Positions 27,149 to 36,200 of a stretch of 64,000 nucleotides of DNA are shown here, one piece after another. The DNA comes from Prosthecobacter algae (GTDB lineage Bacteria; Verrucomicrobiota; Verrucomicrobiia; Verrucomicrobiales; Verrucomicrobiaceae). The DNA lies in NCBI RefSeq assembly GCF_039542385.1, contig NZ_BAABIA010000009.1, positions 248,001 to 312,000 on the forward strand. The letters are read 5' to 3'. Numbering within the stretch: position 1 is the stretch's first letter; every line of letters starts with the position of its first letter. The position numbers and the translations under genes are program-made. A model generated the notes under the pieces. That model had not been told where the DNA came from, ran no database searches, and worked only from the letters and a program-made list of their open reading frames with translations.

Positions 27149-27766
27149 ATGAAACGCCTCATCTTCATCGCTCTTCTGACCCTCCTCATCGGTGGCGCGG
27201 GGCTGTGTGGTTATGTGTGGTGGAAGGCACGATCTGCCCCACACATCGCAGCGCGGGGTGGGCGGAGTCTGTCCATCCGCTTACCTGCCGAAGCAGCGCA
27301 TTTCCGGCAAAATGATCCGCGCTGGGGCGCTGAGAAACTGGGCCGTACCGCAGAGACGATCAAGAGCGTGGGCTGCGCAATGTGCAGCGTGGCCAGTGCC
27401 GCCCAGTATCTCGGAGAGACGACCGATCCCCCCACCCTGAACCGGGCCCTGGCCGAAAATGGCGGCTACACGGACCAAGGCTGGCTGGTGTGGTCTGCCA
27501 TCGCCAAGATTTTTGGCCAACGCATCGAGGTAAATGTTCTCAGCAGCCCCTCCCATGAAGCGATGGACCGGGCCCTGGAGGCGGGGCAGTATTCGGTGGT
27601 GAAGTTCTTCCTGCCTATGGGCATCCCCCACTGGGTCATCGTGGTGGGCAAAGAAGGCCAGGATTACCTCATCTACGATCCGACCGAGACGGATAAAGAA
27701 CCGAGACGTCTGTCGGAAAAAACCTCCGGTATCTATTCGCTGAGGATTGTGCGGCGAAGGGCTTGA
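27149..27766 (+). CDS. C39-like papain-fold peptidase, membrane-anchored or secreted
   Basis: A 205-residue protein. An N-terminal hydrophobic helix (about 3-24) is followed by a C39-like domain with the motif order 'FRQNDPRWGAEKLG' (about 52-65), the nucleophile region 'VGCAMCSVASAA' (C76 most likely), and 'GIPHWVIVVG' (about 158-167) with the catalytic His, then 'DYLIYDP' with the Asp. The family includes bacteriocin-processing-type and cell-wall-associated cysteine peptidases. No substrate or transporter gene is adjacent. The length is normal for a single-domain member. Confidence 0.75.
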   Translation: MKRLIFIALLTLLIGGAGLCGYVWWKARSAPHIAARGGRSLSIRLPAEAAHFRQNDPRWGAEKLGRTAETIKSVGCAMCSVASAAQYLGETTDPPTLNRALAENGGYTDQGWLVWSAIAKIFGQRIEVNVLSSPSHEAMDRALEAGQYSVVKFFLPMGIPHWVIVVGKEGQDYLIYDPTETDKEPRRLSEKTSGIYSLRIVRRRA

Positions 27767-27865
27767 TCGGGGCCACCACTTGGAAATGCCGGAAAATTTC
27801 TGCAAGGTCGAATTATGTGCCTTCGTTTCGGCGGTAGAAAGCCAAGTCACCCCCTGCTCCCCCTC

Positions 27866-29161
27866 ATGAATCCCACCTCTACCCCCTTTGGCCGCCGCCA
27901 GTTCATTGCTGGCGCAGCGCAGTCCTTTCTAGGCGTCACCGCGCTGAGCCAGCTCGGCGGCAAGGCCTTCGCCATCCCTGGGGAAAATACCAGCCCGCTG
28001 AAGCAGGTGCCCACCGCGCGCAATGTCATCTACCTCTACATGAATGGCGGCATGAGCCACCTGGACACCTGGGATCCGAAACCTGACAACGGCGACGTCA
28101 TGGGCCTCACCAAAACGCTGGATACCAAGGTGGATGGCATGCGTCTCAGCGAAAATATCCCCCTCCTGGCCCGTCAGGCGGACAAGCTGGCCGTCATCCG
28201 CGGCATGAATTCCACCCAGGGTGCGCATGAGCAGGGCAACTACTTCATGCACACCAGCTACACACTGCGCAGCAGCATCCGCCACCCTTCCATGGGCGCT
28301 TGGCTGCAGAAATTTCAGGACCGTGGCAATCCCACGCTACCCGGCAGTGTGATGATCGGCAATGACAGCCGCCACCCCGGCGCAGGCTTCTTTGAATCCC
28401 GCTTTGCCCCGCTGATGATCAATGATCCGGAAAGCGGCATCTCCAATGTGCGGCCTAACGAATGGTTCACCGAGGAACGCTTTGCCAGCCGCCTGAACAT
28501 CGCAAAGCAACTCGATAAAAAATTCGCCGCCACCTACGATGTCAAAAACGTGCGTGCCTACAGCGATATGTACGACGATGCCGTGAAGATGATGAAAAGC
28601 GAGGAGCTGAAAGCCTTCGACCTGGATGCCGAACCCGATGCCCTCCGCGAAAAATACGGGCGCGACCGCTTCGGCCAGGGCTGCCTTCTGGCCCGCCGTC
28701 TGGTGGAGCATGGCGTGCGCCACGTGGAAGTCAGCTTTGGCAGTTGGGACACTCACAATGCCAACTTCACCCGTGTTCCGGAACTCTGCGACGAACTGGA
28801 CTCCGCCATGAGCACTCTCATCAGCGATCTGGAAGCCCGTGGCATGCTGAATGACACCCTCATTGTGCTGGCCACGGAATTTGGCCGCACGCCGGAAATC
28901 AATACCAACGATGGCCGCGACCACCACCCTGCCGGGTTCAGTTGCGTACTGGCTGGGGGCGGCATCCGGGGTGGCCAAGTCTATGGAGCCACCGATGAAA
29001 AAGGCGACAAAGTGGTGGATGGCTCCACCACCATCCCAGATCTGAATGCCACCATCGGCTATGCCCTAGGTCTGCCTTTGGATCAGGTGCTTTATTCGTC
29101 AACGAAGCGCCCCTTCACCATTGCCGACAAGGGCAAACCGCTGACGCAGCTCTTCGGCTGA
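27866..29161 (+). CDS. DUF1501 family secreted protein (Tat substrate)
   Basis: A 431-residue protein with an N-terminal twin-arginine signal (GRRQFIAGAA). The mature part has the DUF1501/sulfatase-like features 'NVIYLYMNGGMSHLDTWDPKP', 'MHTSYTLRSSIRHPSMG', 'HVEVSFGSWDTHNANF' and 'EFGRTPEINTNDGRDHHPAGFS'. In Verrucomicrobia and Planctomycetes these normally follow a DUF1549/DUF1553 cytochrome gene; here the neighbours are a peptidase and an rRNA methyltransferase, so it is an orphan. The start at 27866 is chosen because it directly precedes the Tat signal. Confidence 0.93.
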   Translation: MNPTSTPFGRRQFIAGAAQSFLGVTALSQLGGKAFAIPGENTSPLKQVPTARNVIYLYMNGGMSHLDTWDPKPDNGDVMGLTKTLDTKVDGMRLSENIPLLARQADKLAVIRGMNSTQGAHEQGNYFMHTSYTLRSSIRHPSMGAWLQKFQDRGNPTLPGSVMIGNDSRHPGAGFFESRFAPLMINDPESGISNVRPNEWFTEERFASRLNIAKQLDKKFAATYDVKNVRAYSDMYDDAVKMMKSEELKAFDLDAEPDALREKYGRDRFGQGCLLARRLVEHGVRHVEVSFGSWDTHNANFTRVPELCDELDSAMSTLISDLEARGMLNDTLIVLATEFGRTPEINTNDGRDHHPAGFSCVLAGGGIRGGQVYGATDEKGDKVVDGSTTIPDLNATIGYALGLPLDQVLYSSTKRPFTIADKGKPLTQLFG

Positions 29162-29179
29162 TTTCGAGCCTCTGACTTC

Positions 29180-29215
29180 AGCCCTGGGTGTGTCCAAACA
29201 TGCCCGGGGCTTTTT
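29180..29215 (+). terminator. Rho-independent terminator
   Basis: A 9-bp stem (29180-29188 with 29203-29211, one G-T pair) is followed by a T-rich run. It lies between the convergent DUF1501 and methyltransferase genes. Confidence 0.75.
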
Positions 29216-30218
29216 ATTGCCAGGAAACGAGCGTGACCTCTTGCCGATTGGCCGGGAGCTGGCGCACATAGACCGGGCCCGGGGCCCAGTCACGGATGCG
29301 GTGGATGAGATCTGGAAGCTCGGCCTCGACTTTGGCCGAGTTGATTTTCAGGGTCAAAATGAGCCCCAGCGGACGCAAACGAGAGGCAAATTTCTCCACA
29401 TACTGGCAGACCACACGGGGCTCCAGATTCATGTCGGAAACCAGCAGGTCCACCTGATCCGGCACCATGCCTGGCCTTAGATCCCCAGCGGCGACTTTCA
29501 GATGATGAAAGGAGGGATGCGCCAGCACCCGCGCATCCATCGCACCCGTGTCCACGCCGTAAACCGTGGCACCGCGCGAGAGAAGGGACAGCGATGCACC
29601 GCCCGGTGCAGAGCCCAGCTCTAGCACGGTCCGCCCCTTCAAGTCTTCCTGAATCCCCAGCCAGTCCAGGGCCTGCTCCATCTTCATCCAGGCCCGGGAG
29701 GGAGCCTCTGGAGGCAAGGCCAGACGCAGCAAGGCTGCCGGATCGCCCAAATCGCCCGGCTGATGGCGGTGGCAGCCCACCAGCATCGGTTCCCCCTCTG
29801 CTCCCACGATCACACTCACCACGGTGTCCCCGGGCTTGGGCTGGCACCTCTGGGGCCCATCGGGCAGGGCACGGATTTCTGTCTCTATCCCATCCACCCG
29901 TGCCCAGGTTTCGGCAGCCGACCCATCTTCCGGGACTTCCCGAGGCAAAATGTGCCAAACAGCCGCCTGGGCCGGGGCAGCGCGTTCCGCCACTTCTAAC
30001 ACCGTTTTGGCCATCCCCAGGGAAACACCGGAAACCTGGGCAAACTGCGCCCCCAACCGGAAATTTCCGGGCAGCTCCCCCTGAACTTTCCAGGTGATGA
30101 GCTGCGGCCGCATGAAAGCCGGGGTCAGCAGCCCCCCGTGGCGAGCAGCCACCTCCCTTTTTAGAGAGGCTTCAGCGCCGGGACGGCAGGTGGCAAAAAC
30201 GAAGGTCGGGGGTATCAC
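29214..30218 (-). CDS. RlmM/FtsJ-like 2'-O-ribose RNA methyltransferase
   Basis: A 334-residue protein with a THUMP-like N-terminal half and a Rossmann methyltransferase C-terminal half. The SAM motif 'VLELGSAPGGASLSLL' lies around residues 197-212, the catalytic Asp in 'LLVSDMNLEP', the Lys in 'LTLKIN' and the Glu in 'RQEVTLV', giving the K-D-K-E tetrad of 2'-O-methyltransferases. RlmM methylates C2498 of 23S rRNA in E. coli; the same target here is inferred. It starts with GTG at 30216-30218, preceded by an AGAGGG ribosome-binding site. Confidence 0.82.
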   Translation of the reverse strand: MIPPTFVFATCRPGAEASLKREVAARHGGLLTPAFMRPQLITWKVQGELPGNFRLGAQFAQVSGVSLGMAKTVLEVAERAAPAQAAVWHILPREVPEDGSAAETWARVDGIETEIRALPDGPQRCQPKPGDTVVSVIVGAEGEPMLVGCHRHQPGDLGDPAALLRLALPPEAPSRAWMKMEQALDWLGIQEDLKGRTVLELGSAPGGASLSLLSRGATVYGVDTGAMDARVLAHPSFHHLKVAAGDLRPGMVPDQVDLLVSDMNLEPRVVCQYVEKFASRLRPLGLILTLKINSAKVEAELPDLIHRIRDWAPGPVYVRQLPANRQEVTLVSWQ

Positions 30219-30393
30219 AACGCCCTCTTTGGCACACTCCGGCCCCCTGCGCGAGTGCGAACCCAGGCCGCAAAGTCACCGACACACGGTCTGCCGGATG
30301 CCTCTCGGCCCCATTTCCGCCCAAATTCCCCTGCCCCACCCTGAGGATTGCGGCTTGCCAGTCGGGCGCTAGCCTGCTAAATCCTCCCACGCT

Positions 30394-30888
30394 ATGGCAA
30401 AAATTCAGTACACCACCCCCGAAGGCACCACTGGCGAAGTTGAGCTGACCGCTGAGCGTATGACGCTGGGCCGCGCAGATGACAATCAGATCGTCATCTC
30501 TCATGACTCCGTTTCCAGCCATCATGGTGAAGTCGCCATCGAGGGCGATGCGTGGGTTTTCACCGACCTGGGTTCCACCAACGGCACCAAGATCGATGGC
30601 CAGCGTGTCGAACGCCTGGAGCTCGGCCACGGCGGCAGCTTCACGCTGGGTCACGTGGATTGCGTGTTCGTCGGCGACTTCGAAGAAGCTCCGGCCTACT
30701 CCGCCCCTTCCCGCACCATGTCCAGCAGCGGCTACGGTGCCACGCAGATTGACAGTGGTCGCCGCACTGGTTTTGGCCCGAAGGCGAAGCCCAAGAGCCA
30801 CGGTTACGGCCCCCTTTACGCCCTGGGCGTGTTTGCCCTCCTCGTCTGCGCCTACGCGGCGTTTTCCTTTAATCAGATGACCGCATAA
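30394..30888 (+). CDS. FHA-domain protein with C-terminal membrane helix
   Basis: A 164-residue protein. Residues of about 24-90 form a forkhead-associated domain with 'LGRADDNQIVI', 'SVSSHHGEV' and 'DLGSTNGTKIDG', which bind phosphothreonine peptides. A Ser/Tyr/Gly-rich linker is followed by a C-terminal hydrophobic helix (LYALGVFALLVCAYAAF). It may be a target or reader for the Ser/Thr kinase encoded at 10.5 kb, but that is inference. It sits about 120 bp upstream of purA. Confidence 0.88.
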   Translation: MAKIQYTTPEGTTGEVELTAERMTLGRADDNQIVISHDSVSSHHGEVAIEGDAWVFTDLGSTNGTKIDGQRVERLELGHGGSFTLGHVDCVFVGDFEEAPAYSAPSRTMSSSGYGATQIDSGRRTGFGPKAKPKSHGYGPLYALGVFALLVCAYAAFSFNQMTA

Positions 30889-31010
30889 TCCACGGTCCGG
30901 TGATCGCTCAATCGCGATCCCTGGCGGCATGACCTGCCGCCATAATGGATTTTTGTCATAAACAACCAAACAAGGATGCGGCCTCCATGCGCCGCGAAAA
31001 AGCTCAAGTA

Positions 31011-32282
31011 ATGTCCAATACCATTGTTGTCGGTGCCCAGTGGGGCGATGAAGGAAAAGGTAAGATCGTTGATTACCTCACAGAACACACAGATGTCGTC
31101 GTCCGCGCCGCAGGCGGGAACAACGCTGGGCATACCGTCATCAACAACGGCACCAAATACATCCTGCACCTCATTCCCAGCGGCATCCTCTGGGAAGACA
31201 AGATGTGCGTCATCGGCAACGGTGTGGTCATGGACATCCTGGGCCTGCTGGAAGAGATGGCCAAGCTGCGCGCCCAGGGCGTGAAGATTACCCCTGAAAA
31301 TCTCAAGATCAGCGAAACCGCCCACCTCGTTCTGCCTTATCACAAAGGCCTGGACCAGGCCCGCGAAGCCAAGCTGGGCGACAAGAAGATCGGCACCACC
31401 GGTCGCGGCATCGGCCCCGCCTATGCGGATAAAGTCGAGCGTGGTGGCCTGCGTGCCATCCTACTGACCCGTCCGGAGCAGCTCGAAAAAGAACTGCGTT
31501 CCCGCATCCTCATGCACAACGATACCTTCCGCGCCGCTGGCGTGGCTGAGGTTCCTCTGGAAGAAACCATTACCAGCGTGCTGGCTGCCGCCAAGGTGCT
31601 GGCCCCGCACATCACCAACACCGCCGTCTATTGCCACGAAGCCATCCGTGCCGGCAAGAGCCTGCTCTTTGAAGGTGCCCAGGGTACTTACCTGGACATC
31701 GACCACGGTACCTACCCCTTCGTCACCAGTTCCAACACCACCTCCGGCGGTGCTTGCACAGGTTCCGGCGTGCCTCCGCGCATGATTGATAAAGTGGTCG
31801 CAGTCGCCAAGGCCTACACCACCCGCGTGGGCTCCGGCCCTTTCATCACCGAGAACGAAGACATCGGCGACATGCTGCACAACATGGGCCGTGAATACGG
31901 TGCCACCACTGGCCGTGCCCGCCGCTGCGGCTGGCTGGATGCGGTGCTGGTGCGCTACGCCGTGATGATCAACGGTGCCGACGAACTGGCCATCACCAAC
32001 CTCGACGGCCTGGACGGTCTGGAAACCATCCAGATCTGCACCGCCTACAAGCTGCGTGGGGAGACCATCCACTACCCACCGAGCACCATCGAAGACATCG
32101 AGGCCTGCGAACCTGTCTATGAAACCCACCAGGGTTGGAAACAGGATCTCAGCCAGATCAAAAACTTTGCGGATCTGCCGGATCTGGCCAAGGCCTACCT
32201 CAAGCGTCTCGAAGAACTCACCGGTGCCCGTGTCAGCCTTCTCGGTGTCGGCCCCTCTCGCGACCAGACCCTGGTGGCCTAA
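31011..32282 (+). CDS. purA: Adenylosuccinate synthetase
   Basis: A 423-residue enzyme that converts IMP and aspartate to adenylosuccinate with GTP in AMP synthesis. The P-loop 'GAQWGDEGKGKIVD' (8-21), 'GGNNAGHTV', 'GRGIGPAY' and 'SNTTSGGACTGSGV' are intact, and 'PFITENED' and 'ATTGRARRCGW' are present. An ATG at 30987 (eight residues earlier) is also possible; the start at 31011 matches the family N-terminus. It is 14 bases before the ApbE gene, with which it may be cotranscribed. Confidence 0.97.
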   Translation: MSNTIVVGAQWGDEGKGKIVDYLTEHTDVVVRAAGGNNAGHTVINNGTKYILHLIPSGILWEDKMCVIGNGVVMDILGLLEEMAKLRAQGVKITPENLKISETAHLVLPYHKGLDQAREAKLGDKKIGTTGRGIGPAYADKVERGGLRAILLTRPEQLEKELRSRILMHNDTFRAAGVAEVPLEETITSVLAAAKVLAPHITNTAVYCHEAIRAGKSLLFEGAQGTYLDIDHGTYPFVTSSNTTSGGACTGSGVPPRMIDKVVAVAKAYTTRVGSGPFITENEDIGDMLHNMGREYGATTGRARRCGWLDAVLVRYAVMINGADELAITNLDGLDGLETIQICTAYKLRGETIHYPPSTIEDIEACEPVYETHQGWKQDLSQIKNFADLPDLAKAYLKRLEELTGARVSLLGVGPSRDQTLVA

Positions 32283-32295
32283 CTGCACGTTCTTC

Positions 32296-33264
32296 ATGAA
32301 CCTTCTGCGCCCCGTCTGCCTCCTGGCATTCGGGGCGCTTTCATGTTCAGCCGCCACTCCGCAGCGTTTCGACTTCAGCGGTCCTGGCATGGCCACAACT
32401 TTCCGCATTTCTTGTTATGCCGAAAGCCGGGAGCAAGCCGAAAAAGCCACCTCCGCCTGCTTCGTCCGCATCGCCGAACTGAACCAGATTTTCACCGACT
32501 ACGATCCCACCAGCGAGCTCATGCGCCTTTGCGCGCCGGAGGCCGCCTACCCGGTGAAGGTCAGTCCGCCGATGCTGGAACTCCTGGAGCGTTCCTTACA
32601 TTTCGCGAAGCTCACAGACGGTGCCTTTGACCCCACCTGCGGGCATCTCACTCAGCTTTGGCGGCGCACCCGCAGGCAAGGAAAGCTGCCCACCCCACCC
32701 CGCCTCCAGGCTGCGATTGCGGCCACCGATTGGCACCGCATCCAGATTGATCCCCCGAACCAGCAGATCACCCTCAAACCCGGCACCCTGCTAGACCTGG
32801 GGGGCATTGCGAAAGGTTATGCCGCCGATGACTGCCTGCGCGTTCTTCGCCAGCACGGCCTGTCACGGGCAGTGGTCATCGCCGGGGGCGATACCGCCGT
32901 CGGCGATGCCCCACCTGGAAAGGCAGGCTGGGAAATCAAACTGCGCACCTTCGCGCGGTCTGAAGCTGAGGACGACCTCACCGCCATCACTTTGGCCAAC
33001 CGCGCCGTCTCCACATCCGGAGATCTGTATCAGTTCATCGAAATCGACGGCACACGTTACTCGCACATCCTCTCATTGAAGACCGGTCTCGGCCTAACAC
33101 AAAGCATCGCCTGCGCCGTCATCGCCGATGACTGTACCACCAGCGATGCTCTGGCCACGGCCATGTGCGTCCTGGGAATCGAAAAGGGTACCGCCCTGGC
33201 CAAGACGATTCCTGGAGTCGAAGTCCGCTTTGCCGTGCCCCAGGCTGCGGCAAAGTCCAAATGA
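32296..33264 (+). CDS. apbE: FAD:protein FMN transferase (ApbE family)
   Basis: A 322-residue exported protein. A signal peptide (LLRPVCLLAFGALSCSA) precedes the ApbE fold: 'GPGMATTFRISCY', 'FTDYDPTSELMRL', 'GTLLDLGGIAKGYAADD' (about residues 156-172), 'VVIAGGDTAVG', and 'AVSTSGDLYQF'. The family transfers FMN to Thr in flavoproteins such as Rnf or Nqr subunits. Cys17-19 could be a weak lipobox but does not match well. No flavoprotein partner is nearby. The next gene is convergent with a gap of only 29 bases. Confidence 0.93.
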   Translation: MNLLRPVCLLAFGALSCSAATPQRFDFSGPGMATTFRISCYAESREQAEKATSACFVRIAELNQIFTDYDPTSELMRLCAPEAAYPVKVSPPMLELLERSLHFAKLTDGAFDPTCGHLTQLWRRTRRQGKLPTPPRLQAAIAATDWHRIQIDPPNQQITLKPGTLLDLGGIAKGYAADDCLRVLRQHGLSRAVVIAGGDTAVGDAPPGKAGWEIKLRTFARSEAEDDLTAITLANRAVSTSGDLYQFIEIDGTRYSHILSLKTGLGLTQSIACAVIADDCTTSDALATAMCVLGIEKGTALAKTIPGVEVRFAVPQAAAKSK

Positions 33265-33293
33265 AGACGTCAGTTCAAACAAGGGTGCCTAAC

Positions 33294-36200
33294 TCACGGC
33301 TCCACCAGGAAGAATCCGTGGAAGGGAAGGAGGAATCCAGCTTCACCGAGATCAGCACCCGCTGCAGTTCCTTCACCCAGCCACAGGGAGCCAGTCGGCG
33401 AGAGGTGCAGATAGTAGCTGTCGTAACCCGACTCCGAGCCGCCTGAGTCAGCCTTCCATAGACGAAGCCGGGTCGCCGATACAGGATCCGCAGCAGCCGT
33501 GAATCCAGCTTCAGGCAACAATCCCAACCCAACTGGTGAACCATCCAAAGCACAACGGCTGCCGATAAAGCGAGTCCCGGCGACAGGTTTCAAAGCCACA
33601 CCAGACAAAGGCAACTGCCCTGACAAGACGATGCTGACGTCCTGCGTTCGCGTCTGCACCAGCAGGGCTTCCCCGCTGCGCAGCATGAGCTGCTGACCAT
33701 CCTCACCCGTCCACCCCTCAGCTTGTGGCCAGGCTGGGACAAAATCATTCGCTGCCACATCATAACGCAAGACCCGGTCTGAGGTGCTTTCCGAAGTTCC
33801 CCCGGTAAACACATCCACCGGCAGCAATTGGTCCAGACGCCAGACTCGACGTAGAGCCACACGTGCCCCTGAGAGATCCGCAGGAACCGTCGAGGCAGCC
33901 CTCACCACGCTGTCTCCAGCAGAGATCACTTCGAAGTGATCCCCCTCATGAACACCGTTCAAAACTTCCAGAACAGCCGCTCCATCGAATGACAAATCAG
34001 AGGCTGCCGCCAAACGCAGGCTTTGCCCACCTTCCACCTGCCGGATGGTTCCGACATAAAGTTCGGGCTGCTCCAGCGGCATGGAGAAACTGCGTGTGCC
34101 TTTGGCAAAGGTCTCACGGCTGAACATCCATGCGGGGGTCGTCGCCACAGCTTCCGTCTGGCCGTCCAAATTTGCATCAAGTGATACCTTCAGGCGAACG
34201 ATGCCCCGCGCGGCCCCGGCGAAGAGAGAACCATCCACCTGGGCATAACGAAGAGTCTGACTGCCATCTGTGCCGAAGAGACTTTGCGCAGCCACCTTTG
34301 CAGCACTCCAAGTTAGACCATCGGTGCTCGTCTCCAGATTCAGCGTGATGTCACGGCGGCCTGTCGTTGGCACGTTCACCACAGCATCCACTGCACCAGT
34401 AGCAGATTGGGTTTCCAGTATAAAACGTCCGGCCCCGCTGGCTCCGCTCCAAGGATCTGTCCCCAGGGCGTACTCCAGCAGGTTTGGATACAGATCGGCA
34501 TCCGGATTGTCCAGAGCTAGGCTATCATCTCCCAAGGAATGCAGTGCCTGCCAGGAGGCAAACGTGACCGGGAACACGCCAGTTTCGGGCAGTGGCCGCA
34601 GCAGTTCCTGTTCTGGTGGCGGCGCTGTCTCGCTCATGGACAGATTGAAACCGTTACAGTCAACGCACTCCAATCCCAGGTCGTAAGTCAGGTCTGTGTT
34701 CACATCCAGACCTTCATCATCCGCCACGCCCTCAGCGCCAGACTCGGCACCGCCTGCGGCGAGCTGACCCGGCAAAATCGTAAACACCGCCGAGCTTGCC
34801 CCATTGACGATCGGCGTGTCATTGTAGATCAGATCCTGCCCAGCATCATCGTCTCCAGCAGTCACACTGGTCATCGGCTTGGCCCACTGCAGGACACCGC
34901 CGTATTCAAACTGAACGGAAGCCAGGTGCAGGAAGTAGGAGCCCGGATTCAGATCTGTGATGAGATAACGACCGCCTTCATCCGAGATCGCTGCCCCCAC
35001 GGCTTCATCTGTGTTCACATTGGCCCCAGCCTTGAAGATCTGAACGAAAGCATACTCTACGCCCTCATTCGGATTCATCCGGCCATCTCCGTTGATGTCC
35101 ATGAACACACGGTTTCCAACCGCCAAAGGCGCCCACAAGCCAAAGTCCACAGTGAAGTTTGTATCAGCATCCGCATCACCATCGGTGGTGGATTCTGTTC
35201 CCGGCTGTAGGGCAATGACGGGGCTTAAAAGAGCCGTGCCCAGACCACCCGGTTGGGAACCATCGTTATTGCCATCCACATTGTTATCCACCAGGGCAGG
35301 CGTGCCACTGCTGTGCGTGTGGCCTGCGGGCGGAGTCACCCTCACATAATAGTTTCCTGGTGCCAGATTGGCAAAGTTATAGGCACCGTTGGCAGCGGTG
35401 ATGAGGCTGGCTCCCACTTGACTGTCCGCCGCACCGCCCGTGCCGCCGATGGCATTGTCCGTGCCCGTCGCAAACAACTGTACCGTGGCACCGGCGACAC
35501 CATTTTCTCCGCTGTCCTGGACACCATCATTGTCATTATCCAGCCAGACCCGATTACCCAGAGACAGGCTGCCGGGCACATAGGTGAGAAGGCGGGATGC
35601 CGTGCAACCATTGGCATCACGTGCCTGCACGGTGAAGCTGCTGCTCGTCTGGCCCGTCGGGATGCCGGACAATATCCCTTCGGGGCTCAGACTGATGCCA
35701 GCAGGCAAGGAGCCCGACAATAGCGACCACTGGTATGGGGCAGTACCTGCACCCGCACTCAATGTGACATTGTAAGACGTACCCTGATAACCAAAGGGCA
35801 GGCTGGCGGTATTGACCACCACCGCTGGGCAAGCCGGTGTCAAAGAGAAGGCACGTGTGCCTGCACAGCCGCGCGAATCCACAGCCCGCACAATGAAAGC
35901 TGCCGAGGCATTCGAAACCGGCGTGCCACTGATGATGCCCCCGGCACTCAGGCCCAGGCCCTGAGGCAACGCCCCTGAACCGATGGAGTAAGTGTAACCT
36001 GCCACACCACCCGAAGCGACGACACTCTGATTGTAAAAAGTGCCCACAACAGGGGCAGGAAGCGACGAAGGCGTGATCGTCACCGCCGGACAAGCGGGCG
36101 TCACGGTGTAGCTCTGGGTGGCAAGGCAACCGTAAAGATCTGTGGCCCTGATCGTGAAAGTCACAGAGCCAGCCTGGGTCACGGTGCCGCTAAGAACACC

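Noticed and set aside
29290-29958. Alternative reverse-strand frame of 222 codons inside the RlmM-like gene
   Set aside because: It is a frame-shifted shadow with Gly/Arg-rich low-complexity sequence.
34578-34592. LPETG sortase-like motif within the giant protein
   Set aside because: It lies about 430 residues before the C-terminus, without a hydrophobic helix and basic tail after it, so it cannot be a sortase signal; likely chance.
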